A stretch of 64,000 nt of DNA from Sphingobacteriales bacterium (GCA_027483645.1 JAIXUD010000006.1:62001-126000); one strand, 5' to 3'; counted from the first letter of the stretch, positions 17,624 to 27,316 are shown. The notes: a model not told the origin generated them from the letters alone. Translations and numbers: made by a program.

Positions 17624-18826
17624 ATGAGAGTACCGGAAACCCCAATAAATGAGCTAGAGCGATTGCGCGAGTTGAACGAATACTCATTATTGGATACCCT
17701 GCCAGAGGAAGATTATGATAATATTACCCAGTTGGCATCTCAAATATGCGGCACGCCAATAGCACTCATTACCTTAATTGATAAGGATAGGCAATGGTTT
17801 AAATCGTCGCTGGGTTTAGCAGGTACCGAAACCCCACGCAATGTTTCATTTTGTGCGCATGCCATCCTATCGCCAGAGGAAATAATGGTGGTGCCCGATT
17901 CTAGGGAGGATGATCGTTTCTTCGACAACCCTTTAGTATCAGGGGCGCCACAAGTAGTATTTTATGCGGGTATACCGTTAGTAACCAATAAAGGTTTTCC
18001 ACTGGGTGCACTGTGCGTTATCGATTCGGTTCCTCATAACATATCGCGCGAGCAGTTAAAATCGCTCAAAGCACTTTCGACCAATGTGGTGCGATTGTTT
18101 GAACTGCGTAAAAGCAAGATGGAGTTGGAGATGGTACAAACAGAACTTCAGCGAAAAAACCAAGAGCTGGAGCGCTTTGCTAGTATTGCCGCACACGATT
18201 TAAAATCTCCCTTGAGTAACATCTCCAGTATTGTGGATTTACTAAAAATGGCGCACAGCGAGCATTTGAGCGAAGAAGGACAGGAGCTCATAGGCCTGCT
18301 TGATGAATCATCTCAACAATTGAGAGAGCTAATTGATGGCATTTTGGAGCATAGCCGAAGCGATGCCTTGTTGCAAGCCAACCGCGAGGAGGTGAAGCTA
18401 CCCCAGTTTTTCACTGACCTACTTAACCTAATTGACTACAAGAAGCAATACCAGATAAAGTACCCAACGGATTTCAACATAATAACGGTTAACCGACATG
18501 CCATCCAGCAAATACTTATTAATCTTATCATTAACGGCATCACTTACAACGATAAGGACAGTGTAGAGATAAGTATCGGTTTTGAAGAAGGGGAAATGTT
18601 TTATCGCTTTTCGGTAACGGATAATGGCCGTGGTATTGCTCCTGAGCATCAAACCAAGATTTTCAAGCTATTTGAGCGCCTTGATACCCCAGAGCAACAT
18701 GAAACCAAAGGACATGGCATTGGGCTTAGTACCGTAAAAAAACTAGTGGAGCACTTGGGTGGAGAAATCAGCATTCAATCTATCGTAGGGCAGGGCACTA
18801 CTTTTTCGTTTAGTGTTTTGAAGTAA
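17624..18826 (+). CDS. GAF-domain sensor histidine kinase
   Basis: A 400-residue cytoplasmic kinase. A GAF domain covers about 20-165 (SLLDTLPEEDYDN start, FCAHAIL and GALCVID motifs). A coiled linker then leads to HisKA with the phospho-acceptor His in ASIAAHDLKSPLSN (about H191), and a HATPase domain with G1 DNGRGI, F-box FERLD and G2 GHGIGLSTV. No membrane segment is present, so it senses an internal signal. No response regulator is adjacent; the CheY-like gene at 25.2 kb is a possible but unproven partner. Confidence 0.9.
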   Translation: MRVPETPINELERLRELNEYSLLDTLPEEDYDNITQLASQICGTPIALITLIDKDRQWFKSSLGLAGTETPRNVSFCAHAILSPEEIMVVPDSREDDRFFDNPLVSGAPQVVFYAGIPLVTNKGFPLGALCVIDSVPHNISREQLKSLKALSTNVVRLFELRKSKMELEMVQTELQRKNQELERFASIAAHDLKSPLSNISSIVDLLKMAHSEHLSEEGQELIGLLDESSQQLRELIDGILEHSRSDALLQANREEVKLPQFFTDLLNLIDYKKQYQIKYPTDFNIITVNRHAIQQILINLIINGITYNDKDSVEISIGFEEGEMFYRFSVTDNGRGIAPEHQTKIFKLFERLDTPEQHETKGHGIGLSTVKKLVEHLGGEISIQSIVGQGTTFSFSVLK

Positions 18827-18842
18827 AGCAGAGGCTTTAGGG

Positions 18843-20084
18843 TCACTCCTTATTCACCAAATTACCTATACTCGCTGCTCTGTAAGCTGGTATCCATGAG
18901 GCTAGTAGGCTGATGGCAACTACCGTACCGCCCACTAATAGGAAGTCCATTATCTTCAGCTTTACCGGCATGGCTGTAACCACAAAAGTGCCGCTGCCGG
19001 GCATGGGGATGACCTCAAAATTGATTTGTATCAAGCAAATGATAATGGCGATAACAATACCTATGGCACTCGCCATTAAACTAGATAACAACCCTTCCGC
19101 CAAAAAGATACGGCGTATAGTACCCGCATCGGCACCAAGGGCTTTCAGCACGGCAATGTCCTGTTTCTTTTCCAGCACCAGCATCGATAATGACCCAATA
19201 ATGTTGAACGCCGCAATGCCCAATATCAAACTGAGTATGGCATAGGTAATCCACTTTTCGGTGCGCATTATTTTATAGAGGAAGGCATTTTGCTCATAGC
19301 GGTCTTTTAGGGTAAAGCCCGTGCCCATGATGGCCACCAAATCCTTCTTGGCTTTGGCAACGGTGGTCTGGGTGAGGTCAATTTTTATCTCTAGAGCGCT
19401 AATCTCTTGGTCGTATTGCAGCAATTCCTGCATTAGGCTCAATGGCACAAATACGTACTTGTTATCAAATTCTGCCTGTATACTAAACGCCCCCGAAGGC
19501 AACACCTGCCCGCGGTTGAAAGCTTGGGTAGGCACCAACCCACCCTTGCGGCCACTGCGGTTGGGTACCAATATGCTTATCTCCCGGTGCTGGTCGTCAG
19601 GGTTTATGGCCAGCTTGCCTTGCACCCCGGCACCCACCACGGCGTAGTTACGGCCTTTGCTGCGCAGTACAAACTTTCGCCCTTCTAGCATCGCGCTATC
19701 TATGCCCGTTACGTTGCCGTAGAGGTCATCTACACCTTTTACGCTGCCTATAAACTCATACTTATCGTACTTCAGCGCGGCTTTTTCCTCCAGCACGCGG
19801 CTTACCATGGCTATGCCAGGCATGGCAAGCAGGGCATTTTCTTGCTCATCTGTTACAGTGAACACCTTTCCTTCGGTGGCGGATACTTGAATATCGGGGT
19901 TAAAGCTGTTGAACAACGAAATGGTGAGCCCTTCAAATCCGTTGAACACCGATAGCACCAGCACCATAGCCATGCTAATAACCGCCATACCCAACATCGA
20001 AATGAAGGTAATGAGGTTGATGGCGTTCGTGGATTTTTTGGATACCAGGTAGCGCGCCGCAAAGGTAAAAGGCAATGATCTCAT
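18843..20084 (-). CDS. LolC/LolE-like FtsX-family ABC permease
   Basis: A 413-residue inner-membrane permease with four helices (about 22-48, 275-300, 325-350, 380-402) and a large periplasmic MacB-type domain between the first two, the topology of LolC/E lipoprotein-release transporters. The C-terminal FtsX part carries KKQDIAVLKALGA and ends LVNKE. The frame is open to 20138, but ATG 20084 (MRSLPFTFAARYLVSKKS) is the normal start. No ATPase gene is adjacent, so its LolD partner lies elsewhere. It follows rbfA, a frequent pairing in the phylum. Confidence 0.85.
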   Translation of the reverse strand: MRSLPFTFAARYLVSKKSTNAINLITFISMLGMAVISMAMVLVLSVFNGFEGLTISLFNSFNPDIQVSATEGKVFTVTDEQENALLAMPGIAMVSRVLEEKAALKYDKYEFIGSVKGVDDLYGNVTGIDSAMLEGRKFVLRSKGRNYAVVGAGVQGKLAINPDDQHREISILVPNRSGRKGGLVPTQAFNRGQVLPSGAFSIQAEFDNKYVFVPLSLMQELLQYDQEISALEIKIDLTQTTVAKAKKDLVAIMGTGFTLKDRYEQNAFLYKIMRTEKWITYAILSLILGIAAFNIIGSLSMLVLEKKQDIAVLKALGADAGTIRRIFLAEGLLSSLMASAIGIVIAIIICLIQINFEVIPMPGSGTFVVTAMPVKLKIMDFLLVGGTVVAISLLASWIPAYRAASIGNLVNKE

Positions 20085-20090
20085 ATAGAT

Positions 20091-20120
20091 AGACACAAGA
20101 CGCAAGACACAAGACACAAG
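20091..20120. repeat. Heptamer array (GACACAA type) upstream of the LolC/E-like gene
   Basis: Units GACACAA, GACGCAA, GACACAA, GACACAA, G in exact 7-base register, seven bases upstream of the permease start. It is inverted relative to the array at 20188-20220, with a spacer of about 67 bases. Confidence 0.85.
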
Positions 20121-20187
20121 ATTTTTTGTGCATTGCAAATTGCTTGTTGAAGTTTATGAAATTCTTGGGCTTTCATCTAAAATTTTC

Positions 20188-20222
20188 AAGTCTTATGTCT
20201 TATGTCTTATGTCTTGTGTCTA
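20188..20222. repeat. Heptamer array (GTCTTAT type) overlapping the rbfA stop
   Basis: Units GTCTTAT, GTCTTAT, GTCTTAT, GTCTTGT, GTC. The final CTA (20220-20222) is the complement of the rbfA TAG stop, so the array ends inside the coding sequence. Confidence 0.85.
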
Positions 20223-20630
20223 AACTTCAGGGTTGTAGTGTTCGGTGTAGTCGTCAGGGTTTGTTTTCACATCCTTGGCGGGGTTGGCTTTCAATATGGC
20301 ATCAATGCGGAACACATCTTCTAGCGTTTCATCCAAAAAGAACTCCAAGCTAGGTATCACACGCAAGTTTTTGCGCAGGCGGTTGCCCATCTCGCGGCGT
20401 ATCTCGCTCACGTGCATTTTCAGCCCCTTCAGTACTTTAGCCTTATCATCGGCATTGAATACGCTCAAATAGAAACGGGCCACGAGCAAATCTGGTGTGG
20501 TTTTTACACCGGTAATAGTCACAAACGAAGTACCATAATAAGCCGTGCCGTTGCGTTGCAATACCTGGCTCATTTCATCTTGCAGCAGCCCTGCCACTTG
20601 TTTCTGTCTTCTAGTTTCCTCGTTTGCCAT
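20220..20630 (-). CDS. rbfA: 30S ribosome-binding factor A
   Basis: A 136-residue KH-fold protein that assists 16S rRNA 5'-end maturation and cold adaptation of the 30S subunit. Recognisable segments are RRQKQVAGLLQDEMSQVL at the start, VTITGVKTTPDLLVARFYLSVF, and IRREMGNRLRKNLRVIPSLEFFLDETLEDV, which covers the KH signature. Length is normal. The stop codon coincides with the end of a heptamer repeat array, so the last residues may differ between relatives. Confidence 0.94.
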   Translation of the reverse strand: MANEETRRQKQVAGLLQDEMSQVLQRNGTAYYGTSFVTITGVKTTPDLLVARFYLSVFNADDKAKVLKGLKMHVSEIRREMGNRLRKNLRVIPSLEFFLDETLEDVFRIDAILKANPAKDVKTNPDDYTEHYNPEV

Positions 20631-20729
20631 AGCTCAATTGTTTTATGCCCGCTATATTTTCTTCATCAATCCAATTGCCACAATGTTCGGCTGGGTGCGG
20701 GCGTTATCAAAACTCCCACAAGATAGTGA

Positions 20730-20737
20730 TATATTTG
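20730..20737 (+). promoter_or_regulatory. TATATTTG -7 box before the MsbA-like gene
   Basis: It matches TAnnTTTG and ends 7 bases before the ATG at 20745. No convincing -33 TTG is seen. If used, the transcript would be leaderless or nearly so. Confidence 0.35.
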
Positions 20738-20744
20738 TTCACCT

Positions 20745-22595
20745 ATGGGCGGATTCCTTCGCATACTCGCATATCTCAAGCGTTACAAGTGGCTCACATT
20801 CCTTAATGTGGTGTTCAATGTGCTTACGGTTATTTTCGGGTTGTTCAGCATTGCCATGTTGATTCCGTTCTTGTCGCTTCTGTTCGAAACCGATGCCACG
20901 GAAATGACCGTTGCACCAGCGCTGCCACCATTTGCATTTTCTATTGATTATTTGGTAGGGCTTGGGCGGCACCATTTCATCAACTATATTATACAGCACG
21001 GCAAGTTTGCCACGCTTAGCTTGGTGTGCGTGGTTATCATCATCGTATTTTTGTTGAAGAATCTGTTCCGCTACCTGGCACAATTTGTAATGGCCCCCAT
21101 ACGCAACGGGGTGGTGGTAGATATCCGAAACCGGGTATACAATAAGGTCACCTCCCTGCCATTGTCCTTCTTCAACAAAGAGCGCCGTGGCGATTTGCTT
21201 ACCCGCATGACGCAGGATGTGCAAGAGGTGGAGTATGGCATCATTGCTACGCTGGAGACCATGATAGTAGAGCCTATTACCATTCTACTATCATTGGGTT
21301 TTATGTTTTACTTAAGCCCACAGCTTACCCTGTTTGTGTTGATTATGATATTGATAACAGGCCTAATCATTGGTCGAATTGGTAAAAGCCTGAAACGTGC
21401 CAGTAAGAAGGGCCAAGCCAAAATGGGTGAGTTAGTTTCGATTATCGATGAAACGCTGCTTGGGCTCAAAATCATGAAAGCGTTCACGGCCGAGCGCCGC
21501 TTGGAAGCTAGGTTCGATAAGGAAAACCGAGCCTACATGGGTATCATGAACCGAATGTTGCGCCGCAAATTCGCGTCATCTCCGCTTACAGAGTTCTTGG
21601 CCATTATCATTTTGGTGATTGTGCTGTGGTATGGTGGCAAAATGGTGCTGGCTCCCGATGGTATGAGCAATAAGATATTGCCCGAAGTGTTTATCGGCTT
21701 TATGGTGATCTTCTCGCAGCTCATTCCGCCCGCAAAGAATTTCTCTTCTGCTTACTACAACATCCAAAAAGGTTTAGCCTCGCATGAGCGCATCGAAACC
21801 ATATTGAACGCCACCAGCGAAGTAACCGATAATGCCGATGCGAAACCGATTGCCCGGTTCGAGCAGCAAATTGAGTTTAAAAACGTGTCGTTTGCCTACT
21901 ATAATTTTGATAACCACCCCGTGTTGCAGAACATCAACGTGGTTATTAAGAAAGGTAAGATGCTGGCCTTGGTGGGCTCCTCGGGCTCGGGCAAAACCAC
22001 CTTTGCTGATATGCTGCCCCGCTTTTATGATGTACTGAAGGGAGAGATATTGATAGACGGGATAGATACCCGCCAATACAAGCTGCGCGACCTTCGTAAG
22101 CTGATGGGCATTGTTACGCAAGAGCCTATTTTGTTCAACGATACGGTGCACAACAACATTACCTTCGGGATGGATGGCGAGATAAGCCGTGAGGAGGTGA
22201 TACGCGCCGCCAAGATTGCCAATGCGCACGATTTTATTGAGCGCCTAGAGAACGGCTACGACACCAACATTGGCGACCGTGGCGGCAAACTAAGCGGCGG
22301 CGAACGCCAACGCCTCACCATTGCCCGCGCGGTAATGAACGACCCACCCATATTGATACTGGACGAGGCTACCTCTTCCCTCGACACTAAATCGGAAAAA
22401 CTGGTACAGGAAGCCATCTATAAACTGATGGAGAATCGCACCACTATAGTTATAGCCCACCGCCTTAGTACCATACAATACGCCGACGAAATCCTCGTAA
22501 TGCAAGGCGGCCAAATCATTGAGCGCGGCAACCACATCAGCCTCATGGCCAAAGGCGGTGCATATAATAAGTTGGTGGAGCTGCAAGCGTTTTGA
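20745..22595 (+). CDS. MsbA-like ABC exporter (permease-ATPase fusion)
   Basis: A 616-residue type IV ABC exporter half-transporter. Six membrane helices lie in residues 15-340 (the first two around 18-40 and 85-110). The nucleotide-binding domain runs from about 385: Walker A GSSGSGKTT near 411, signature LSGGERQR near 514, Walker B LILDEATSSLD and H-loop IVIAHRLST. Such proteins in Bacteroidota are usually annotated MsbA-like lipid A flippases. The substrate cannot be fixed from sequence, so no symbol is given. Monocistronic. Confidence 0.88.
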   Translation: MGGFLRILAYLKRYKWLTFLNVVFNVLTVIFGLFSIAMLIPFLSLLFETDATEMTVAPALPPFAFSIDYLVGLGRHHFINYIIQHGKFATLSLVCVVIIIVFLLKNLFRYLAQFVMAPIRNGVVVDIRNRVYNKVTSLPLSFFNKERRGDLLTRMTQDVQEVEYGIIATLETMIVEPITILLSLGFMFYLSPQLTLFVLIMILITGLIIGRIGKSLKRASKKGQAKMGELVSIIDETLLGLKIMKAFTAERRLEARFDKENRAYMGIMNRMLRRKFASSPLTEFLAIIILVIVLWYGGKMVLAPDGMSNKILPEVFIGFMVIFSQLIPPAKNFSSAYYNIQKGLASHERIETILNATSEVTDNADAKPIARFEQQIEFKNVSFAYYNFDNHPVLQNINVVIKKGKMLALVGSSGSGKTTFADMLPRFYDVLKGEILIDGIDTRQYKLRDLRKLMGIVTQEPILFNDTVHNNITFGMDGEISREEVIRAAKIANAHDFIERLENGYDTNIGDRGGKLSGGERQRLTIARAVMNDPPILILDEATSSLDTKSEKLVQEAIYKLMENRTTIVIAHRLSTIQYADEILVMQGGQIIERGNHISLMAKGGAYNKLVELQAF

Positions 22596-22693
22596 TACTG
22601 CCCATGTTAATGAATGGTTAGGTGTAAGATAGCATAGTAATTTACACGCTACTGGAGTACCCAACCAACTGATTTACCCCCTATCTTAGTTAT

Positions 22694-23611
22694 ATGGATT
22701 GGAAAAGTAGCATCAAGGGCTTTAAAGCTTACCTGAAGTTGGAGCGGTCGCTTTCTGCCAACTCCATTGGAGCGTATATGCTGGATATAGGCAAGCTGCA
22801 AGAATATGTGGAAACCAACCACCCTGGCGTTTCGCCCGAAAAGGTAGACCTAGCCATATTGGATGCCTTTGTAACCTGGTTGTACGAAAAGGAACTCAAC
22901 GACCGCAGCCAAGCCCGCATTCTCTCGGGGGTAAGGGCCTTTTATCGGTTTTTGTTGATGGAGGATATGATGGACCACGACCCCACCGACTTGCTAGAAG
23001 GCCCCAAAACCAAACGGAAATTGCCAGATACGCTCAGCTACGAAGAGATAGTACTAATTATCGCTAACATTGACTTGAGCGAACCTTCTGGCACGCGTGA
23101 TAAAGCGTTGCTAGAAACACTATATAGCAGTGGCCTGCGCGTTTCGGAATTGATAGATCTACGTTTAAGTCGATTGAGGTTTGATGAGGGATATGTGCGA
23201 GTGCTGGGCAAAGGCAACAAAGAGCGGCTGGTGCCCATAGGTGCCGATGCCATGAAATATATTACCATATACGTGGAGCAAACGCGATGCCACCATTTGG
23301 TAAAAAAGGGCAGCGAAGACCATGTTTTCCTCAATCAACGAGGTAGTAAGGTAAGCAGGCAAATGGTATTCGATTTAATAAAGGATTTGGCAAAAAAGGC
23401 GGGCATACATAAAAATATTAGCCCCCATACCTTTCGCCATTCCTTTGCTACCCACTTAGTTGAAGGTGGTGCCAATTTGCGGGCCGTGCAGCAGATGCTG
23501 GGGCACGAGAGCATTACTACCACGGAAATTTACACTCATTTGGATAGGGATTTCCTTAGGGATACCGTTGACCGCTTTTTGCCTAAACACCATAAACCAG
23601 GCAAGAAATGA
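22694..23611 (+). CDS. xerD: Site-specific tyrosine recombinase XerD
   Basis: A 305-residue tyrosine recombinase of the dif-resolution (Xer) type. The N-terminal SAM-like core-binding domain covers residues 1-95. The catalytic set is complete: Arg in SGLRVSEL (about 148), Lys in GKGNKERLVP (about 172), His/Arg in HTFRHSF (about 245-248), His in LGHESITTTE (about 270) and Tyr in EIYTHLD (about 280). Size and order match chromosomal XerD, not integrases. The gene overlaps the next by 4 bases (ATGA). The Xer identity is sure; D versus C is a best guess. Confidence 0.88.
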   Translation: MDWKSSIKGFKAYLKLERSLSANSIGAYMLDIGKLQEYVETNHPGVSPEKVDLAILDAFVTWLYEKELNDRSQARILSGVRAFYRFLLMEDMMDHDPTDLLEGPKTKRKLPDTLSYEEIVLIIANIDLSEPSGTRDKALLETLYSSGLRVSELIDLRLSRLRFDEGYVRVLGKGNKERLVPIGADAMKYITIYVEQTRCHHLVKKGSEDHVFLNQRGSKVSRQMVFDLIKDLAKKAGIHKNISPHTFRHSFATHLVEGGANLRAVQQMLGHESITTTEIYTHLDRDFLRDTVDRFLPKHHKPGKK

Positions 23612-25077
23612 ACCAGGAACTGAAGACTGCGTACCATAGCCTTTCCAGTAGCGAGCACGAACATTTGCGACAGGAGTTCGCCAACTCGCCCAAAGCGCTG
23701 TTGCTTATTGGCTTCCTGGAGGAGCACAAGGGCACTGGCTTTAGCAACCAACAGGTAATACCCCATATCTACGGCAACGATGAAAGCAGTTTCGAAACCC
23801 TCCGCAATCGCTACTTTAAGCTGCGCAAAAACCTGCTGGAAAGCATTACCAAACTAAAGCAGCCCGTTAGTGCCGGCCAATGGTCGCGCTTCCCTGAGGA
23901 GCAATTGGAGCTGTACCAAATTAAGCTGCAGATAAAAGAAGAAGGCCAATATGGTATGGCGCGGCAAAAGCTGGAGCCGCTGGTAAAAAAGATGTGGCAA
24001 GAAAACCTCTTCGAGATACTGCCCGATGCCATCCAAAATTTAATGTATTGCAGGCAAGTGTTGGGCGAATACCACCATAACAGTACCTTGTTTGAGCAAT
24101 GGGAACTAGCAGTAGAGCTGCAACGGGATGTTAACCAAGTGAGGTTACTTTCCACCAAAGCCTTAAATGAGTTTCACCACGGTGGTTTCCCTAAAGTGAT
24201 GGAAGTAATGCAATTACTGAAACGATTAACGCTAAAAAGAAAAGAGTATCCTCGGTTTGCGATTGCCTATCACCTATCGCACGTACTCAATGGTGCCGCC
24301 ACTATGGGCAACAAGCTGGGGGCGCTTACTCGGCATATAAAGCAGTTTGAGCAGTTGCGCCAACAGTACCCCAATATGCCCGGGCTAAACTATGAGAGCA
24401 ACCACCTATGGACCGAGCGTTTTCGCTATTTGTATGCCAAGGGCCTCTATAATTACATGAAAGACGATATCCGTGGCTTTTATAAGCATCAAACGGAAGC
24501 GTACCAGCTTACCCAGCGCATACCAGAACTGCGTGGCGCCCGGTCGGAAGGGATGTTTTACAACAAATTGCGCACGGAGGTTTTGCTTGGCCTGTACCAT
24601 GAGGCGCAAGAAACCGCTCGCCAGATGCAGGCCTTCCAAAAGGAGCATAAGCTGGTAGCCAATGTTTGGAAAACGCTGCTTGAGCTGGGCCGGATATATG
24701 TATACAGTTACCCCAAAGTACAACCGGAGAACCTAAAGGCGTTTGTAGATACGCTGGAGCGCAACTTGCAGCATGCTACACAAGCCATGAATGAGAGCGA
24801 TAGGGGCGAAGCCTTTGGCGTAGTGGCTATATTGCGGTTTTACAATCGGGATTATAAAATTGCCCTAAAAGTTTATGAGCGTGTAGAGACCATTGCCTAC
24901 TTTGAAAGTATGGGCATTGGGTTCTTTCATGAAGTGTTTCAGTTGCCCTTTAGCACCCAAAACCCGCAACTGCTTGCTAAAGAGATAAAGAAAAAAACCA
25001 ACCAAAACGAGAATCTCATCTGGCGCAATTTAATGGGCAGGGCATTGAGCATGATTGATATGTATACTGCGGGGTGA
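23608..25077 (+). CDS. Large helical protein of unknown function, coupled to xerD
   Basis: A 489-residue soluble protein with no signal peptide, membrane helix or recognised catalytic motif. It is predicted almost entirely helical. The N-terminus (SPKALLLIGFLEE, then SFETLRNRYFKLRKNLLESI, about 28-75) resembles winged-helix or SAM-like packing. The rest alternates helical pairs like TPR/SEL1 solenoids (ELAVELQRDVNQVRLLSTKALNEF; LGRIYVYSYPKVQPENLKAFV). I do not recognise a named family. ATGA overlap with xerD implies translational coupling, so a role with XerD in chromosome handling is possible but untested. Confidence 0.75.
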   Translation: MNQELKTAYHSLSSSEHEHLRQEFANSPKALLLIGFLEEHKGTGFSNQQVIPHIYGNDESSFETLRNRYFKLRKNLLESITKLKQPVSAGQWSRFPEEQLELYQIKLQIKEEGQYGMARQKLEPLVKKMWQENLFEILPDAIQNLMYCRQVLGEYHHNSTLFEQWELAVELQRDVNQVRLLSTKALNEFHHGGFPKVMEVMQLLKRLTLKRKEYPRFAIAYHLSHVLNGAATMGNKLGALTRHIKQFEQLRQQYPNMPGLNYESNHLWTERFRYLYAKGLYNYMKDDIRGFYKHQTEAYQLTQRIPELRGARSEGMFYNKLRTEVLLGLYHEAQETARQMQAFQKEHKLVANVWKTLLELGRIYVYSYPKVQPENLKAFVDTLERNLQHATQAMNESDRGEAFGVVAILRFYNRDYKIALKVYERVETIAYFESMGIGFFHEVFQLPFSTQNPQLLAKEIKKKTNQNENLIWRNLMGRALSMIDMYTAG

Positions 25078-25237
25078 TAGCTGGGCATACCAAATATTAG
25101 CGATACTATTATAATGGTTAAAACATTTTCTATATTGCACGTCGCACCCTACTTCCCACCTTATTCTTCCTCTTAAGGAGCATGATATAATTTCTATTGT
25201 GCTCTGTTTTTATTCATAGAATGAAGGGATAACCACC

Positions 25238-25606
25238 ATGTTCAGAAAAACGATAATGGTAGCTGATGATGACCAAGATATATTGGACATGCTCACTACC
25301 GTACTTATTTACAATGGTTATCACGTGCATACTTCCTTCAATGGGGAAACGCTGAACGAAATAGATGCCGATAATATGCCAGATTTGCTGCTGCTTGATA
25401 TCAGGATGAGCGGATTAAACGGTAAAGATGTATGTATAAGGCTGAAGCAAAATGACGTTACCAAAAACCTCCCCATCATCCTTATATCTGCCAACCATGA
25501 TATTGCCGAAGTAGCTTACGATTCAGGTGCAGATGGGTTTGTGCCCAAGCCATTCAACATAAAGCAATTGCTCGATGTGATTAAAGTACACCTTAATGGA
25601 AAGTAA
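25238..25606 (+). CDS. CheY-like response regulator, stand-alone receiver
   Basis: A 122-residue single receiver domain. The acidic pocket is DDD at residues 10-12, the phospho-acceptor Asp is in LLLDIRMSG (D54), the switch Ser is in LISANHD (S84) and the conserved Lys is in VPKPFN (K104). No output domain is present, so it acts by binding a partner. It is monocistronic; no kinase is adjacent, the nearest being the GAF histidine kinase 6.4 kb upstream. Confidence 0.92.
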   Translation: MFRKTIMVADDDQDILDMLTTVLIYNGYHVHTSFNGETLNEIDADNMPDLLLLDIRMSGLNGKDVCIRLKQNDVTKNLPIILISANHDIAEVAYDSGADGFVPKPFNIKQLLDVIKVHLNGK

Positions 25607-25671
25607 GTTTTCATTATCTCGAGAAGGCAGTGTTTATGTAGCCTATTGCTAGGTAAAGGGTACCGGGTACC

Positions 25672-26925
25672 TCAATCAACATACTGCTTAAATATTACCG
25701 AAGCATTTTTACCCCCGAAGCCGAAGGTGTTGCTTAGTGCTGCGCGTATAGTGCGCTGCTGTGGTTTGTGGAAGGTAAGGTTTAGGCGCGGGTCAATAGC
25801 CGGGTCGTCGGTAAAATGGTTAATTGTGGGCGGTACGGTTTGGTTGGCTATGGCCATGATAGTAGCCACCGCTTCAATACCACCGGCTGCACCCAGCAAG
25901 TGGCCAGTCATGCTCTTGGTTGAGCTGATGTTGAGCTTATATGCGTGCTCCCCGAAAACATCCAAAATGGCCTTCACTTCCGATACATCGCCCAGCGGGG
26001 TAGAGGTACCGTGTACGTTGATGTAATCAATCGCATCAGGCTGCATTTCAGCATCTTCAAGTGCGGTGGACATAGCGCGCAGGGCACCGTTGCCCTCAGG
26101 GTGTGGTGCGGTAATGTGGTATGCATCGGCAGTCATGCCGCCGCCTACTAGCTCCGCATATATTTTGGCACCGCGTGCTTGGGCGTGTTCTAGTTCTTCC
26201 AGTATAATGGCTGCACCGCCTTCGCCCAATACAAATCCGTCGCGGTCAAGGTCAAATGGGCGGCTGGCCGTTGCAGGGTCATCGTTTCGCTCGCTCATGG
26301 CGCGCATAGCTGCAAAGCCACCAATGCCCGAAGCGGTAATGGCAGCCTCGCTACCACCGGCTACCATAGCGTTGGCCTTACCCATGCGGATAAGGTTAAA
26401 AGCATCAATAACGGAGTGGGTAGAAGATGCGCAAGCCGAAACGGTGGCATAGTTGGGGCCCATAAGACCGTATTTTATGGAGATGTGCCCAGGGGCAATA
26501 TCCAATATCATTTTCGGTATAAAGAAAGGATTGTGCCGCGGGGTGCCATCCCCTCCGAAATAAGCAGCTACCTCCTCCTCAAAAGTGCGGATGCCGCCAA
26601 TGCCACAGCCCCAAATAACCCCAATGCGGTAGCGGTCCATCTTTTCGAGGTCCCAGCCGGCATCTAAAATGGCTTGGTCGGTAGCTGCCATCGCAAAATG
26701 GCAAAAACGATCCATTTTGCGGGCATCTTTTTTATCGATATAGTCGAGCGGGTCGAAGCCTTTCACTTCGCAGGCAAAGGTTGCCCTAAATTTGCTGGCA
26801 TCAAACAAAGTAATACCTGCCGCGCCACTTTGGCCCGTTATCAACCCGTTCCAATAGTCGGCAACGGTATTGCCTATTGGCGTAACGGCGCCAAGTCCTG
26901 TAACTACGACGCGTTTGAGCTGCAT
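25672..26925 (-). CDS. fabF: Beta-ketoacyl-ACP synthase II
   Basis: A 417-residue condensing enzyme of type II fatty-acid synthesis, elongating acyl-ACP with malonyl-ACP. The Cys-His-His triad is intact: Cys in SACASSTHSV (about 165), His in NVHGTSTPLGD (about 304), and His in KSMTGHLLGAAG (about 340, with its Lys). It starts MQLKRVVVTGLGAVTPIG, the usual N-terminus. It lies 9 bases after acpP, the standard acpP-fabF pair. Confidence 0.97.
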   Translation of the reverse strand: MQLKRVVVTGLGAVTPIGNTVADYWNGLITGQSGAAGITLFDASKFRATFACEVKGFDPLDYIDKKDARKMDRFCHFAMAATDQAILDAGWDLEKMDRYRIGVIWGCGIGGIRTFEEEVAAYFGGDGTPRHNPFFIPKMILDIAPGHISIKYGLMGPNYATVSACASSTHSVIDAFNLIRMGKANAMVAGGSEAAITASGIGGFAAMRAMSERNDDPATASRPFDLDRDGFVLGEGGAAIILEELEHAQARGAKIYAELVGGGMTADAYHITAPHPEGNGALRAMSTALEDAEMQPDAIDYINVHGTSTPLGDVSEVKAILDVFGEHAYKLNISSTKSMTGHLLGAAGGIEAVATIMAIANQTVPPTINHFTDDPAIDPRLNLTFHKPQQRTIRAALSNTFGFGGKNASVIFKQYVD

Positions 26926-26934
26926 GAGCGCTTT

Positions 26935-27174
26935 TTAGTTTTTAAGCTGCTCTTCCAAGTAAGCAACTGCCTGGCCAACAGTAGTGATGGTTTCGGCTTG
27001 CTCATCGGGGATGGAGATATTGAATTCTTTTTCGAATTCCATGATCAATTCCACCACATCAAGTGAGTCGGCTCCTAAATCGTTGTTAAAGCTAGCTTCT
27101 GGGGTCACTTCGCTTTCGTCAACGCCTAATTTATCAACGATAATTTTCTTAACTCGTGCTGAGATGTCAGACAT
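26935..27174 (-). CDS. acpP: Acyl carrier protein
   Basis: A 79-residue ACP whose phosphopantetheine serine lies in [12 protein letters not shown] (about S37). Acidic and helical with typical length. It is first in the acpP-fabF operon, with a good promoter about 95 bases upstream. Confidence 0.97.
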   Translation of the reverse strand: MSDISARVKKIIVDKLGVDESEVTPEASFNNDLGADSLDVVELIMEFEKEFNISIPDEQAETITTVGQAVAYLEEQLKN

Positions 27175-27266
27175 GGTCGGGTGTTTTTTTTAAGTATGCC
27201 TCTTAGAGGTGCACTATCGTTATCATATTATATAACTTTAGATAGCCTCATTGGAATTGTACTGGG

Positions 27267-27299
27267 CAAAAATAACCTTTTTAACCCTACATAACCAAA
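27267..27299 (-). promoter_or_regulatory. Bacteroidota-type promoter of acpP-fabF
   Basis: On the minus strand TTTG (27296-27299 complement), 21 bases, then TATTTTTG (27267-27274 complement). This fits the TTTG / TAnnTTTG promoter of Bacteroidota with near-normal spacing. Confidence 0.55.
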
Positions 27300-27316
27300 T
27301 TTTGATTTTTTTTATT

